This document shows, in pieces, positions 63,723 through 64,000 of a stretch of 64,000 bases of DNA (position 1 is its first letter; every line of letters begins with the position of its first letter). The notes beneath the pieces were generated by a model. That model did no database searches. It saw only the letters and a list, made by a program, of their open reading frames with translations, and was not told where the DNA came from. The position numbers and the translations under genes were made by a program. The DNA lies in assembly GCA_025163595.1 (NCBI GenBank), contig CP104100.1, positions 3,224,001-3,288,000 of the forward strand, given 5' to 3'. This DNA is from Phaeobacter sp. G2 (GTDB lineage Bacteria; Pseudomonadota; Alphaproteobacteria; Rhodobacterales; Rhodobacteraceae).

Positions 63723-64000
63723 TCAGCCGCCCATCTCCACTATCACGGCGCCCAGCGCGATCAAAGCCATCAAGGCAATGCGGCGGGGACCAACGGTTTC
63801 TTTCAGCACCAGCCAGCCGATGAGGGCGGCAAAAACGGTGGAGGTCTCGCGCAGAACTGCGGCCTCACCGACCTTGTCCAGCCGGGTAGCCAGCATCACC
63901 GCGCCAAAGGAGGCAAAGGCCACAAATCCGCCAAAGATGCCTTTGATGACCAAAGGCGTCAGCTCCGGTTTTTCGGCCATGCGGCGCCAGCGCATATAGG
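63723..64000 (-). CDS. EamA-family transporter (C-terminal part)
   Basis: Only the last ~92 codons are in the window; the frame is open to the right edge. The visible part begins in a charged loop (MRWRRMAEKPELTPLVIKG) followed by three hydrophobic helices, with VLRETSTVFAALIGWLVLKETVG, the typical second EamA repeat of drug/metabolite exporters. The ATG at 63995 is probably internal. Substrate unknown. yciB follows. Confidence 0.75.
   Translation of the reverse strand, partial: YMRWRRMAEKPELTPLVIKGIFGGFVAFASFGAVMLATRLDKVGEAAVLRETSTVFAALIGWLVLKETVGPRRIALMALIALGAVIVEMGG

Overview
The window reads as a chromosome segment of a marine Rhodobacterales bacterium (Roseobacter group, Alphaproteobacteria). 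The evidence is the gene complement: a TRAP carboxylate transporter with a divergent two-component pair, Shemin-type 5-aminolevulinate synthase (hemA) with an FnrL-like box, PtsP next to aspartate kinase, a SAM-II riboswitch in front of metZ, the Bpt N-degron transferase, a DUF2852 protein, an RTX/Hint protein and three tandem tRNA-Asp genes. GC is moderately high and coding density is normal. I see no insertion sequence, prophage, CRISPR array or replication origin.

Layout. 1-2.6 kb (minus): a stressosome operon, rsbR (haem-globin type sensor), rsbS, rsbT and rsbX, followed by a gene with an RsbU-type N-terminal domain that runs off the left edge. 3.0-5.6 kb: a soluble histidine kinase flanked by two response regulators. 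5.8-7.7 kb: an SbtA-like bicarbonate permease divergent from a cysteine-free OxyR-like LysR regulator. 8.2-11.3 kb: small membrane proteins, Bpt, a VOC protein and a coiled-coil protein. 11.4-18.4 kb: TRAP transporter dctP-dctQ-dctM facing a Cache histidine kinase and a NarL-type regulator. 18.6-21.2 kb: ilvBN behind a leader-peptide attenuator. 21.4-25.2 kb: a small cold-shock-like protein, an HTH regulator, a DUF2189 protein and an amidase. 25.5-32.8 kb: prfB, an RTX-Hint protein, PBP1A and a cell-wall amidase. 32.9-36.2 kb: an aminotransferase divergent from an M48 protease and a DsbA-like protein. 36.3-40.2 kb (minus): hemA, a RodZ-like protein and ispG. 40.7-46.4 kb: an M20 peptidase, tRNAs, a phosphatase, a GST, and a TetR/oxidoreductase pair with three operator copies. 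46.5-53.6 kb (minus): a tight operon for aerobic CoA-linked degradation of an aromatic acid, most likely 2-aminobenzoate. 54.3-64 kb: ptsP, lysC, trkH, folE2, metZ with its riboswitch, a GST, yciB and a truncated EamA transporter.

How the parts work together. The left 5.6 kb is a signalling island. A stressosome whose sensor keeps the globin proximal histidine should release the kinase RsbT onto the RsbU-type partner when the signal arrives. A two-component set lies next door. The TRAP operon and its divergent regulators form a carboxylate-uptake unit with a candidate operator between them. Amino-acid synthesis is under RNA control at two places: ilvBN by a Leu/Val/Ile leader peptide, and metZ by a SAM-II aptamer followed by an intrinsic terminator. 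The aromatic-acid operon carries its own MarR regulator and all the enzyme classes expected from ligation to beta-oxidation.

All assignments come from reading translated sequences and DNA motifs by eye, with no database searches. Start codons were moved downstream where a ribosome binding site or conserved N-terminus supported it.
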